Counted from the stretch's first letter, positions 1 through 5,890 are shown. The stretch is 6,042 nucleotides of DNA from CAZJNX01 sp964547415 (GCA_964547415.1 CAZJNX010000257.1:1-6042), one strand, 5' to 3'. The notes: generated from the letters alone by a model not told the origin. Numbers and translations are program-made.

Positions 1-720
1 GTCCTCAACATGTGGTACGACGCGGACATCGACGCGGTGATGTCGCGCACCCGCGGACGCCCCAACCCCGCTGGCCGTGTGGACCGCTCGTCGGCGCTCG
101 CGTTCGGCGTGATCATGGCGGGCGGCTCGGTTCTCGTCCTCGGCGTCGCGGTGAACTGGCTCGCGGCGGGTCTCCTCGCCGGGACCATCCTGTTCTACGC
201 GGTCGTCTACACGATGTGGCTGAAGCGCTGGACGGCGCAGAACATCGTCATCGGCGGGGCCGCCGGGGCGCTTCCGCCGGTGATCGGCTGGGCGGCCGTC
301 ACCGGGTCGGTCGCGCCCGAACCCCTCGCCCTGTTCCTCGTGATCTTCCTTTGGACGCCGCCCCACTTCTGGGCGCTCGCGCTCCTCAAGGAAGACGATT
401 ACCGACGCGCGGGCGTGCCCATGCTGCCGGTCGTTGCGGGGGCCGCCGCGACGCGCCGGCAGATCCTCCTCTACGCGCTCTCTCTCGTTCCGGCGGGTGT
501 CCTGCCCGTGGTTCTCGGGGCGGCGGGGCCGCTTTACGCGGCAGCCGCGATCGCCCTCGGGGGCGGCTTCGTGTGGCGGGCGTGGGACGTGTGGCGCACC
601 GGCGACGGGCCGGGCGCGCGCCGTGCGGCGGGGCGGCTGTTCGGCTTTTCGATCGTGTACCTGTTCGCCCTGTTCGGGGCGCTGATCGCGGACCGGGCGC
701 TCGCGCTCGTCCTCGGCTGA
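1..720 (+). CDS. ctaB: Protoheme IX farnesyltransferase (heme O synthase), 5'-truncated by window
   Basis: This integral membrane UbiA-superfamily prenyltransferase transfers a farnesyl group from farnesyl diphosphate to heme b, giving heme O, the precursor of heme A for the aa3 oxidase. The reading frame is open from base 1 (V-L-N-M-W-Y), so the Met at 10-12 is internal. The 239 visible residues lack roughly the first 60-70 of a family usually near 300. The first acidic prenyl-diphosphate/Mg motif is visible as N3-x3-D7-x3-D11, followed by the conserved TRGRP at 17-21. Further family signatures are the KRWTAQNIVIGG stretch with AGALPPVIGW (about residues 75-97), and TPPHFWALALLKEDDYRRAGVPMLPV (about 119-144), the second conserved loop. 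Several hydrophobic spans lie between and after them. It ends 22 nt before the CoxF-like gene and is probably cotranscribed with it. The family assignment is secure; cyoE is the synonym. Confidence 0.96.
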   Translation, partial: VLNMWYDADIDAVMSRTRGRPNPAGRVDRSSALAFGVIMAGGSVLVLGVAVNWLAAGLLAGTILFYAVVYTMWLKRWTAQNIVIGGAAGALPPVIGWAAVTGSVAPEPLALFLVIFLWTPPHFWALALLKEDDYRRAGVPMLPVVAGAAATRRQILLYALSLVPAGVLPVVLGAAGPLYAAAAIALGGGFVWRAWDVWRTGDGPGARRAAGRLFGFSIVYLFALFGALIADRALALVLG

Positions 721-742
721 CCCGGCGAGAGCGGAGGCGCCC

Positions 743-988
743 ATGACCGACAGGCCGACCGGTGACGGGGACGACCCGCGGGAGCGGACGGACGCGGCGG
801 CGGACGCGGACGCGGGACCCCCGGACGGGGCGGGCGGCGAGCCTGCGCCCGTGAACGACGCGGAGTTCCGGCGCCGACGGCGGATGCGTTCCATCGCGAT
901 CGCCGTCCTTCTCGCGGCGCTCGTCGTCCTTTTTTACGTCGTGACCGTGGTTCGGCTCGGCGGCAACGTTCTGAACCGGCCGCTTTGA
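743..988 (+). CDS. Small single-span CoxF-like protein of the cytochrome oxidase operon
   Basis: This 81-residue protein has a disordered acidic/Pro/Gly-rich N-terminus (residues 1-40), an Arg-rich patch (RRRRRMR, 43-49), one transmembrane helix (about 50-70) and a short tail VRLGGNVLNRPL. The Arg cluster before the helix predicts an N-in, C-out topology. Small proteins with the same FYVVTxVRLGGNV-type ending lie between ctaB and ctaG in many alphaproteobacterial cta operons and are annotated as CoxF or oxidase assembly accessory protein. Their biochemical role is not firmly established to my knowledge. The ATG is preceded by GGAGG at 733-737 with a 5-nt spacer, which supports this start. It lies 22 nt after ctaB and 49 nt before ctaG. 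I recognise it from the tail motif and the context, not from a domain with known catalysis. Confidence 0.85.
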   Translation: MTDRPTGDGDDPRERTDAAADADAGPPDGAGGEPAPVNDAEFRRRRRMRSIAIAVLLAALVVLFYVVTVVRLGGNVLNRPL

Positions 989-1027
989 CGGGCGCGACCG
1001 CCCGGCCGCGCGGCCACACTGTGAGGT

Positions 1028-1032
1028 GAGGG
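1028..1032 (+). promoter_or_regulatory. Ribosome binding site deciding the ctaG start
   Basis: GAGGG lies 5 nt upstream of the ATG at 1038. This favours ATG 1038 over the in-frame GTG at 1026, which would add only M-R-E-G and would place this purine tract inside the gene. Confidence 0.6.
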
Positions 1033-1037
1033 AAGGA

Positions 1038-1634
1038 ATGGCAACCATCGCGGGCTCGGCAAGGCGCAACCGCATCGTGGTCGTCGCGTGCCTGACGTTC
1101 GTCGCCACCATGGTGGGCGCATCCTATGCGGCCGTCCCGCTCTACGAGCTCTTCTGCCGCGTGACCGGCTTCGGCGGCACGCCGGGCGTATCGACGGCCG
1201 GTCCCCTCGCCCCGATCGACCGGGACATGCGCGTGCGCTTCGACGCAAACGTGTCGAACGGCCTCCCCTGGGAGTTTCGGCCGGTGAACCGGCAGGTGGA
1301 CTTCAAGGTGGGCGAGGTGATCGAGGTCGCCTACGAGGTGACGAACACCGCGGACGAGGCGACCTGGGGCACCGCCACCTTCAACGTGACGCCCTTCATC
1401 ACCGGCGGCTACTTCCACAAGATCCAGTGCTTCTGCTTCGACGCGCAACGGCTGGAGCCGGGGGAGACGCGACGCATGCCGGTGGTGTTCTACGTGGACC
1501 CGGAGATCGAGGACGAGGCGGAGGCCGACAGCGTGACGACCATCACCCTGTCCTACACCTTCTTCCCCGCCGCGCCTCCGGGCGGGGGCGACGTGGCGGC
1601 GCGCCCCGCCGAGGCCGGTCCCAGCGCCCTTTGA
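1038..1634 (+). CDS. ctaG: Cytochrome c oxidase assembly protein CtaG/Cox11 (CuB copper chaperone)
   Basis: Cox11 is a membrane-anchored copper chaperone that delivers Cu(I) to the CuB site of oxidase subunit I. The 198-residue protein has a short cytoplasmic N-terminus, one transmembrane helix (about residues 11-32), then PLYELFCRVTGFGGT (34-48) with the conserved Cys40. The rest is an immunoglobulin-like beta domain. The copper-binding signature CFCF is at 131-134 (Cys131 and Cys133) inside HKIQCFCFDAQRLEPGE, followed by MPVVFYVDPEI. Both the length and the motif spacing are normal for the family. The C-terminal 20 residues are Pro/Gly/Ala-rich and probably flexible. The start chosen is ATG 1038 because of the GAGGG 5 nt upstream; a GTG at 1026 is the alternative. 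The gene follows the CoxF-like gene by 49 nt and precedes subunit III, the standard alphaproteobacterial order. Confidence 0.96.
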   Translation: MATIAGSARRNRIVVVACLTFVATMVGASYAAVPLYELFCRVTGFGGTPGVSTAGPLAPIDRDMRVRFDANVSNGLPWEFRPVNRQVDFKVGEVIEVAYEVTNTADEATWGTATFNVTPFITGGYFHKIQCFCFDAQRLEPGETRRMPVVFYVDPEIEDEAEADSVTTITLSYTFFPAAPPGGGDVAARPAEAGPSAL

Positions 1635-1702
1635 GGCGCGGACCCGGGGGCCGACCGGCGAGGCGGGCGCCGTTGGCAAGGCGCGGCGATTGACATAGGA
1701 AC

Positions 1703-1728
1703 GGGGCGCGGCGCCGCAGCGGCGCCCC
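1703..1728. repeat. GC-rich inverted repeat between ctaG and subunit III gene
   Basis: Two competing hairpins can form here. GGGGCGC (1703-1709) pairs with GCGCCCC (1722-1728), and inside it GGCGCCG (1710-1716) pairs with CGGCGCC (1720-1726) around a 3-nt loop. It sits in the 167-nt gap 1635-1801. No T-tract follows, so it is not a convincing intrinsic terminator. It could cause attenuation or protect the mRNA end, or it may simply reflect base composition. Confidence 0.35.
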
Positions 1729-1801
1729 CGGGCGGACCCGCCGCCCACGCGAGACGAGATCCGCTCCCACGGAGCGCCGACGACCCACGGAACGATTGAC
1801 G

Positions 1802-2671
1802 ATGGCTGACGGTCACACCCGGAACCACGATTACCACCTCGTGCCGCCGAGCCCATGGCCCATCATCGGGGCGTTCGGCGCCCTCGTGATGGCGATCGGC
1901 GGCATCGCCTGGATGCGCGCCCACAAGGGTGACGACCTCGTCCTGTTCGGGATCGACACGGGCGGCTGGGGCATCTTCGCCCTCGGCACGGCCATCGTGC
2001 TGTTCACCATGGCCGCGTGGTGGTGGCGCACCATCCAGGAGTCCCTGTCCGGCGACCACACGCCGGTCGTGAAGCTCCACCTGCGCTACGGGATGATCCT
2101 GTTCATCGCCTCGGAGGTGATGTTCTTCGTGGCGTGGTTCTGGGCGTTCTTCGACGCGTCCCTGTTCGTCGGCGAGGGCGCGAACGTCGCCCGGGTCGAG
2201 GCCACCGGCGGCGTCTGGCCGCCCGAAGGGATCGAGACCTTCGACCCCTGGCACCTGCCGCTCCTCAACACGCTGATCCTGCTGACCTCCGGCACCACGG
2301 TCACCTGGGCGCACCACGCCCTCCTCAACGGCGACCGGGACGGGCTGAAGTGGGGCCTCGCCGTCACCGTCGTCCTCGGCGTGATCTTCACGGGCCTGCA
2401 GGTCTGGGAGTACACCCACGCCACCTTCTCCTTCGACGGCAACATCTACGGCGCCACCTTCTTCATGGCGACCGGCTTCCACGGCTTCCACGTGATCGTC
2501 GGGACGCTGTTCCTCATCGTGTGCCTGCTGCGGGCGATGGCCGGGCAGTTCACCCGCGAGCACCATTTCGGCTTCGAGGCGGCGGCGTGGTACTGGCACT
2601 TCGTCGACGTGGTGTGGCTGTTCCTGTTCGCGGCCATCTACGTCTGGGGGGCGGGAACGCCCGCCCACTGA
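1802..2671 (+). CDS. ctaE: Cytochrome c oxidase subunit III (aa3 type)
   Basis: This is the third core subunit of the proton-pumping aa3 oxidase. It does not bind redox metals but stabilises subunit I and supports proton uptake. The 289-residue protein is of the long, seven-helix alphaproteobacterial/mitochondrial type. It opens with NHDYHLVPPSPWP (8-20), then helices near 20-40 and 53-75. The conserved ASEVMFFVAWFWAFF block (103-117) contains Glu105, the conserved acidic residue of the family. GIETFDPWHLPLLNT (143-157), TSGTTVTWAHHALL (162-175), GFHGFHVIVGT (225-235) and HHFGFEAAAWYWHFVDVVW (254-272) are hallmark blocks. I chose ATG 1802. An in-frame TTG at 1796 would add two residues; no strong Shine-Dalgarno site is present for either, only GGA at about 1788-1791. 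Also called coxC. It lies 167 nt after ctaG, wider than other gaps here, so it may have extra transcriptional or RNA-level control. Confidence 0.97.
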   Translation: MADGHTRNHDYHLVPPSPWPIIGAFGALVMAIGGIAWMRAHKGDDLVLFGIDTGGWGIFALGTAIVLFTMAAWWWRTIQESLSGDHTPVVKLHLRYGMILFIASEVMFFVAWFWAFFDASLFVGEGANVARVEATGGVWPPEGIETFDPWHLPLLNTLILLTSGTTVTWAHHALLNGDRDGLKWGLAVTVVLGVIFTGLQVWEYTHATFSFDGNIYGATFFMATGFHGFHVIVGTLFLIVCLLRAMAGQFTREHHFGFEAAAWYWHFVDVVWLFLFAAIYVWGAGTPAH

Positions 2672-2718
2672 TCCCGGGGGGCCGCTTCGCCCGTGGCGGC
2701 ACGGGGGAGACCGGCGGG

Positions 2719-2741
2719 CCGGCCCATCGGTCGCGGGCCGG
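2719..2741. repeat. Short GC-rich hairpin after the subunit III gene
   Basis: CCGGCCC (2719-2725) can pair with GGGCCGG (2735-2741) around a 9-nt loop, and it overlaps the palindrome GGGCCGGCCC (2716-2725). It lies in the 169-nt gap 2672-2840. No T-run follows. In DNA this GC-rich a 7-bp stem is weak evidence of function. Confidence 0.25.
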
Positions 2742-2830
2742 GCGGCCTTCGCCGGGGGCCGTTCGCCGCCCTTGCCGGTTGACGCGGGCGCTGCCCGGCA
2801 CGAAGTTCTGCAGACGGAGTGCGGATCAAC

Positions 2831-2835
2831 GGGAG
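2831..2835 (+). promoter_or_regulatory. Ribosome binding site of the DUF983 gene
   Basis: GGGAG lies 5 nt before ATG 2841. It supports that start over the upstream in-frame TTG at 2772, which would add 23 residues that do not resemble the family. Confidence 0.55.
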
Positions 2836-2840
2836 CGTCG

Positions 2841-3239
2841 ATGTCCTTCGACCAGTCTGGGGCCGGCAGGGCCGGTGTCTCGCCCGGTCTCGCCGGGCTT
2901 CGCGGCCGCTGCCCGCGGTGCGGCCGCGGCCATCTCTTCGCGGGCCTCCTCACCGTGCGCGATCGCTGCGAGGCGTGTGGCCTCGACTACGGCTTCGTGG
3001 ACGCGGGCGACGGACCAGCGGCCTTCGCCGTGTTCTTCGCCGGCCTCGTCACGGTGGGCGGCGCCCTCTGGCTGGAGTTCGCCGTCACGCCCGCCTGGTG
3101 GGTCCATGCGATCGTGTGGCCTCCAGTCGTGGTGCTCGTCACGATCGCGACGGTGCGCCCGCTGAAGGGCTGGCTGATCGCCATGCAGTACCGCCACAAG
3201 GCGGCCGAGGGCGTGCGCGCCGAGGACACGGGCGGTTGA
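2841..3239 (+). CDS. DUF983 zinc-ribbon membrane protein of the oxidase operon
   Basis: This 132-residue protein belongs to the DUF983 family, commonly encoded between oxidase subunit III and SURF1 in Alphaproteobacteria. The N-terminal part carries two Cys pairs, C24-P-R-C27-G and C43-E-A-C46-G, typical of a zinc ribbon. The phrase GRCPRCGRGHLFAGLL around the first pair is characteristic of the family. After DYGFVDAGDGPAAFAVF come two predicted transmembrane helices (about 59-79 and 83-105). A basic cytoplasmic segment follows, RPLKGWLIAMQYRHKA, also a family hallmark. The function is not established; a role in oxidase maturation or metal handling is inferred from its operon position only. 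ATG 2841 is preceded by GGGAG at 5-nt spacing. Its TGA stop overlaps the proposed TTG start of SURF1 by 4 nt, which suggests translational coupling. Confidence 0.92.
   Translation: MSFDQSGAGRAGVSPGLAGLRGRCPRCGRGHLFAGLLTVRDRCEACGLDYGFVDAGDGPAAFAVFFAGLVTVGGALWLEFAVTPAWWVHAIVWPPVVVLVTIATVRPLKGWLIAMQYRHKAAEGVRAEDTGG
3222..3226 (+). promoter_or_regulatory. Ribosome binding site supporting a TTG start for SURF1
   Basis: GAGGA, inside the end of the DUF983 gene, lies 9 nt before TTG 3236. No ATG or GTG start upstream of the first transmembrane helix is available in the SURF1 frame near this point, so this site helps select the TTG. Confidence 0.5.
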
Positions 3240-4045
3240 GCGAGCCCGCCGCCCCCGCCGACCGCGAGCCGGGCGTCCCGGCCGCCCCCCGGGGCCGGCG
3301 CGGCGGCCTCGCCAGCCTCGTCCTGCCCGGGATCCTGGTGGCCGTCGCGCTCGCCATCCTCGTGTCGCTCGGCACCTGGCAGGTGCAGCGCCTCGCCTGG
3401 AAGGAGGATCTGATCGCGCGGGTGGCCGAGCGGGTCGGGTCCGATCCCGTGCCCGCCCCCCCGCCGGCCGCATGGGACAGGTTCGCCATCGACGACTGGC
3501 AGTTCCGCCCGGTCTCGCTGACGGGCACCTTCCGGGACAGCGAGCTCCACGTCTACATCGCGCTCACCCGCCCGCAGGGCCCGCTCGGCGGCCCGGGCTA
3601 CTTCCTCGTCTCGCCACTCCGGACGACCGACGGCTGGTTCGTGCTCGTGAACCGGGGTTTCGTGCCCGACGCGCTCAAGGCGCCGGCGGACCGGCCGGCC
3701 GATGCCGGCGTCCCCGAGGGCGTGGTGACGGTAACGGGGCTCGTGCGGGAGAACGAGACGCCGAACTTCGTGACGCCCGAGCCGAACCTCGAGGACAACG
3801 TCTGGTTCGCTCGCGACATCGCGGCGATGGCGGACGCGCTCGATCTGCCGCCCGGGCGAACGGCGCCCTACCTCGTCGACGCGGCCGCCTCCATGACCCC
3901 GGCCGGCGGCGTCCCCCAGGCGGGCGAGACCCGCATCTCCTTCCCCAACAACCATCTCCAGTACGCGCTCAACTGGTACGGCCTGGCGGTGACCTGCGTC
4001 GTCGTCTTCGTCCTTTACGCCCGGCGGCGCCTGTCTGGCCGCTGA
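3236..4045 (+). CDS. SURF1 family cytochrome oxidase biogenesis protein
   Basis: SURF1 (Shy1 in yeast) is a membrane protein that aids heme A insertion into subunit I of the aa3 oxidase. The 269-residue product has the family layout: a Pro/Ala-rich N-terminus, transmembrane helix 1 (about 25-45), then the conserved LGTWQVQRLAWKEDLI just after it. A periplasmic domain follows, with WQFRPVSLTGTF, HVYIALTRPQGPLGGPGYFLVSPL and WFVLVNRGFVP. Near the C-terminus FPNNHLQYALNWYGLA leads into the second helix and a basic tail YARRRLSGR. The length is normal. The frame stays open far upstream, but homology begins only here. TTG 3236 overlaps the DUF983 stop (TTGA, 4 nt), and GAGGA is 9 nt upstream. An internal GTG near 3340 would cut into helix 1 and is unlikely. 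This is the last gene of the oxidase block in the window. Confidence 0.94.
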   Translation: MSEPAAPADREPGVPAAPRGRRGGLASLVLPGILVAVALAILVSLGTWQVQRLAWKEDLIARVAERVGSDPVPAPPPAAWDRFAIDDWQFRPVSLTGTFRDSELHVYIALTRPQGPLGGPGYFLVSPLRTTDGWFVLVNRGFVPDALKAPADRPADAGVPEGVVTVTGLVRENETPNFVTPEPNLEDNVWFARDIAAMADALDLPPGRTAPYLVDAAASMTPAGGVPQAGETRISFPNNHLQYALNWYGLAVTCVVVFVLYARRRLSGR

Positions 4046-4076
4046 CCGGCGCGGGCGCGGGCGCGGCGCGCGCCGG
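4046..4076 (+). terminator. Possible terminator hairpin directly after SURF1
   Basis: CCGGCGCG (4046-4053) is perfectly complementary to CGCGCCGG (4069-4076), with a 15-nt loop made of GGCGCG-type repeats. It begins at the base after the SURF1 stop codon, where an operon-ending structure would be expected. It is not followed by a T-tract (AGTGGATAGGG follows), so a classical intrinsic terminator is doubtful. Confidence 0.4.
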
Positions 4077-4149
4077 AGTGGATAGGGCCGGCCGAGCGCC
4101 CGGCACGCTCCGCGACCGCCGGCCCCGTCGTGGCAGGGGTCGACCGTGT

Positions 4150-5023
4150 GGTTGGTCAGGCTCGAAGGGCGTGCCGTTTCGCGGCAGGGCGTTGCGGATG
4201 ACGGGGCGCTGGCGGGCGACGGCGATGGTGGGCGCCGCGCGGACCTTCCGTCGTCCTCCCGGATGCGTCGGGCGCCTCGCCACGGGCCGCTCTCGCGAGC
4301 GTGGGGCGCGAGGCCGGCGAGAGAGGCGATGGGCTGGCGGTCGAGGGTGCCGAGCTCGGGCAACTCGCCGGGAAGCGTCGTGACGACCGTCGGGCCGATG
4401 CCTGGCACGGCGCCCAACCGGCGGGCCTGCGTGGCGGGCGTTCGGTCTTCCTCGATGGGCCGGGCGATGGCGCGGTTCAGCTCGGCAATCTGGCGAGCGA
4501 GGAGGCCAGTCGTCGCCTCGGTCCGCCGGGCGATCCCGTCCTGCCCGACGTCGTGGCGGCGGGTCTTCCCGGCCTTGCGGATCTCGACCGGCTGCCTGCG
4601 TCGCCTGAGGACATCGGACATTGGACATCGGACATCGGACAGCCGGCTGCGGGCCGGGCTGCCCGGGATGGCGAGCGGAAGGTCGAGCACCAGGCCCATC
4701 CGCGCAAGCACCCGGGCATCGACGCGGTCGGTCCTGGCGAGGACGCCGGTGGCCGTGGCGAACGCGCGCGCCTGGCGCGGATCGGTCCGCGGGACGGCGG
4801 GGCCGCGCTCGGCGAGGGCGGCGATCGGGGGACAGTCGCAGCCGCTGGTCCCCGCGAACACGACGAGGCCGTCCGGCTCGAGCAACGCGACCCGGGCGGC
4901 GATCGCGTCCAGGTCGTTCCGCGCGTGGGACGTGACGCCGCTCGGCAGGCCGTGGAGATCGAGGACGGCGCAAGAGGTCGCAGCCGATGCCGGTGCGTGG
5001 CCTGGGTGGAGGGGCCTGTCCAT
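4150..5023 (-). pseudogene. IS110-family transposase remnant, frameshifted and catalytically degraded
   Basis: An intact IS110 transposase is a DEDD (RuvC-like) plus Tnp-20 domain recombinase of about 300-400 residues. From the ATG at 5023 (residue 1) the N-terminal domain is recognisable: AVLDLHGLPSG (19-29), NDLDAIAARVALLEPDGLVVF (36-56), DPRQARAFATATGVLARTDRVDARVLARMG (81-110). The C-terminal domain shows LGAVPGIGPTVVTTLPGELPELGTLDRQPIASLAGLAPHARESG (203-246). D99 and D102 of the TDxxDA motif remain. The first catalytic Asp (GIDVSK-type motif) aligns with Ala15, and the catalytic Glu (EATGG-type) is replaced by Ala57. After RRIR (252-255) the frame breaks: one more G in the run at 4258-4260 restores GGRRKVRAA, and homology continues in the -1-shifted frame through PVIRN to about 4191. 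The usual C-terminus is unrecognisable. A heptamer array lies inside codons 128-138. The right limit, about 4150, is approximate, and no native stop is identifiable. Confidence 0.82.
4609..4643. repeat. Heptanucleotide tandem repeat GGACATC (about 5 units)
   Basis: Units read GGACATC (4609), GGACATT (4616), GGACATC (4623), GGACATC (4630) and GGACAGC (4637): three perfect copies and two with one mismatch. It lies inside the transposase remnant, where on the - strand it encodes SDVRCPMSDV, a 7-residue periodicity. Other IS110 transposases, as I recall them, have about 8 fewer residues between the IP and RRRQ landmarks, so the array looks like an inserted or expanded simple repeat. Its base composition differs visibly from the surrounding sequence. 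Confidence 0.9.
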
Positions 5024-5427
5024 GTCGTGCGGGATCGGCAGGTCCGCGCAACTCTTGCGGTCGAGGGCGACGGGGAGGGGAGACCCTTGCTCCCTGACGG
5101 GCTGAGGACCCTCGGGGGGACGGGCTCCCCTTCGCAACGCCCGAGCTGCCACCTCGCCGACAGACAGGGGGCGTCGGGGCCGGGCCTCGCTCGGGAGCGG
5201 TGCCGCTCACCGGTCTTGAGCCGACGAAGCCGACGGACCGCCCGTGCCGGTGCACCGGGATTGCCCCCCGCCCGGGCGAGGTGTGCCCGCGGCGTTTCGG
5301 CCACGACCGTTCCCCGCCGGCGTCCGCCGGCGACCCGCACGCCCCGCCGGACCGGTTCCGCGGTTCGGTGCAACCGGTCCGGTACGGCAGCCGCGGGCCC
5401 GTCCGACGCCCGGGACGCGCCGCGGGT
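5024..5427. other. Gene-free stretch between IS110 remnant and VOC gene
   Basis: I recognise no protein here in any frame; the open frames are generic Arg/Pro/Ala-rich translations of GC-rich DNA. The part next to 5023 is upstream of the transposase start and may include the non-coding left end of the insertion sequence. It contains an 8-bp direct repeat GACGGGCT (5096-5103 and 5119-5126) and G-rich/C-rich blocks (GGGGAG at 5077-5082, CTCCCC at 5125-5130) that could pair. The part nearest the VOC gene contains the inverted repeat listed separately. No insertion boundary or target duplication could be identified. Confidence 0.5.
5347..5382 (-). terminator. Perfect 11-bp inverted repeat downstream of the VOC gene
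   Basis: CCGGACCGGTT (5347-5357) and AACCGGTCCGG (5372-5382) are exact reverse complements separated by 14 nt. It lies 45 nt beyond the VOC gene stop on the - strand, where a terminator hairpin would fit. No T-tract follows on either strand, so it could instead be a Rho-associated or mRNA-protecting stem, a protein-binding palindrome, or an insertion sequence trace. The arms each contain the self-complementary ACCGGT. Confidence 0.45.
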
Positions 5428-5823
5428 TCATGGGGCGGGCGCGCCGTCCTCGCGGGGGAAGGCGACGGCCTCGATGCGGTTGCCGTCGGCGTCGCGGATG
5501 AAGGCGGCGTAGCAGGTGGTGACCGTCACCGGCCGCTCGCCGGGGGAGCCGTCGCAGCGGGCGCCGAGGGCGAGGGCGCTGGCGTGGAAGGCATCGACGG
5601 CGGCACGCGAGGGCGCGCGCAGGGCGACGTGGGCGCCCGTCCCGTCCGCGGCCGGCGCCATCCGGGGGCGGGCCTCGAGCCAGAACTCCGGATACTTGTG
5701 GCCGAAGCCGACCCGCGCGGGCCGCTCCGCCATCCGCACGAGGCCGAGCGGCTCGAGGCCGCGCTCGTGGAAGCGGGCGGCCTTTCCGAGGTCCGAGACG
5801 GCGATGGAGACGTGGTCGATCAT
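5428..5823 (-). CDS. VOC family (glyoxalase/bleomycin-resistance fold) protein
   Basis: This 131-residue protein has the vicinal-oxygen-chelate fold, which forms a metal site from paired beta-alpha-beta-beta-beta modules. The N-terminal module starts MIDHVSIAVSDLGKAARF, with His4 at the usual first metal-ligand position. Then come PEFWLEARP (about 45-53), AHVALRAPSRAAVDAFHASALALGA (64-88) with His65, and CYAAFIRDADGNRIEAV (104-120) with Glu118 at the last ligand position. The sequence resembles the subgroup often annotated as glyoxalase or lactoylglutathione-lyase-like proteins. The substrate cannot be told from sequence, and true glyoxalase I activity should not be assumed. The usual YHPxYY-like segment before YAAF is here RPVTVTTCYAAF. 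The start ATG (5823-5821) has AGAGG on the - strand (5836-5832) with an 8-nt spacer. It is transcribed toward the oxidase operon and is unrelated to it. Confidence 0.9.
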   Translation of the reverse strand: MIDHVSIAVSDLGKAARFHERGLEPLGLVRMAERPARVGFGHKYPEFWLEARPRMAPAADGTGAHVALRAPSRAAVDAFHASALALGARCDGSPGERPVTVTTCYAAFIRDADGNRIEAVAFPREDGAPAP

Positions 5824-5890
5824 GGGGCGGCCCTCTTACCGCGCGCGCGAGCGTTGATGGCGCGGCGGCGGCGGGCGGTCGAGGGGCCGG

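Noticed and set aside
1004..1015. 12-bp palindrome GGCCGCGCGGCC between the CoxF-like gene and ctaG
   Set aside because: Composed only of G and C in very GC-rich DNA, with no loop for a stable hairpin and no further support as a binding site.
1690..1695. TTGACA resembling a -35 promoter element upstream of the subunit III gene
   Set aside because: The sequence about 17 nt downstream is GCCGCA-like with no -10 resemblance, so a single hexamer is not enough to call a promoter.
534..1856. A 440-residue - strand open frame across ctaB, the CoxF-like gene and ctaG
   Set aside because: Low-complexity Arg/Gly/Pro composition and antisense to three genes with strong motifs.
2779..2784. TTGACG as a possible -35 element before the DUF983 gene
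   Set aside because: At 17-nt spacing the -10 position reads GAAGTT, which is too far from consensus.
1553..2953. A 466-residue - strand open frame antisense to the subunit III gene
   Set aside because: Arg/Pro/Glu/Gly-rich shadow of a well-recognised gene, with no domain of its own.
4609..4643. The tandem repeat as a CRISPR array
   Set aside because: Units are 7 nt and directly adjacent with no spacers, so it is a simple tandem repeat.
2987..5152. A 721-residue open frame on the - strand spanning SURF1, DUF983 and the IS110 remnant
   Set aside because: Only the part from 5023 to about 4258 resembles a protein family. The rest is antisense to clear genes and stays open because stop codons are rare at this GC content.
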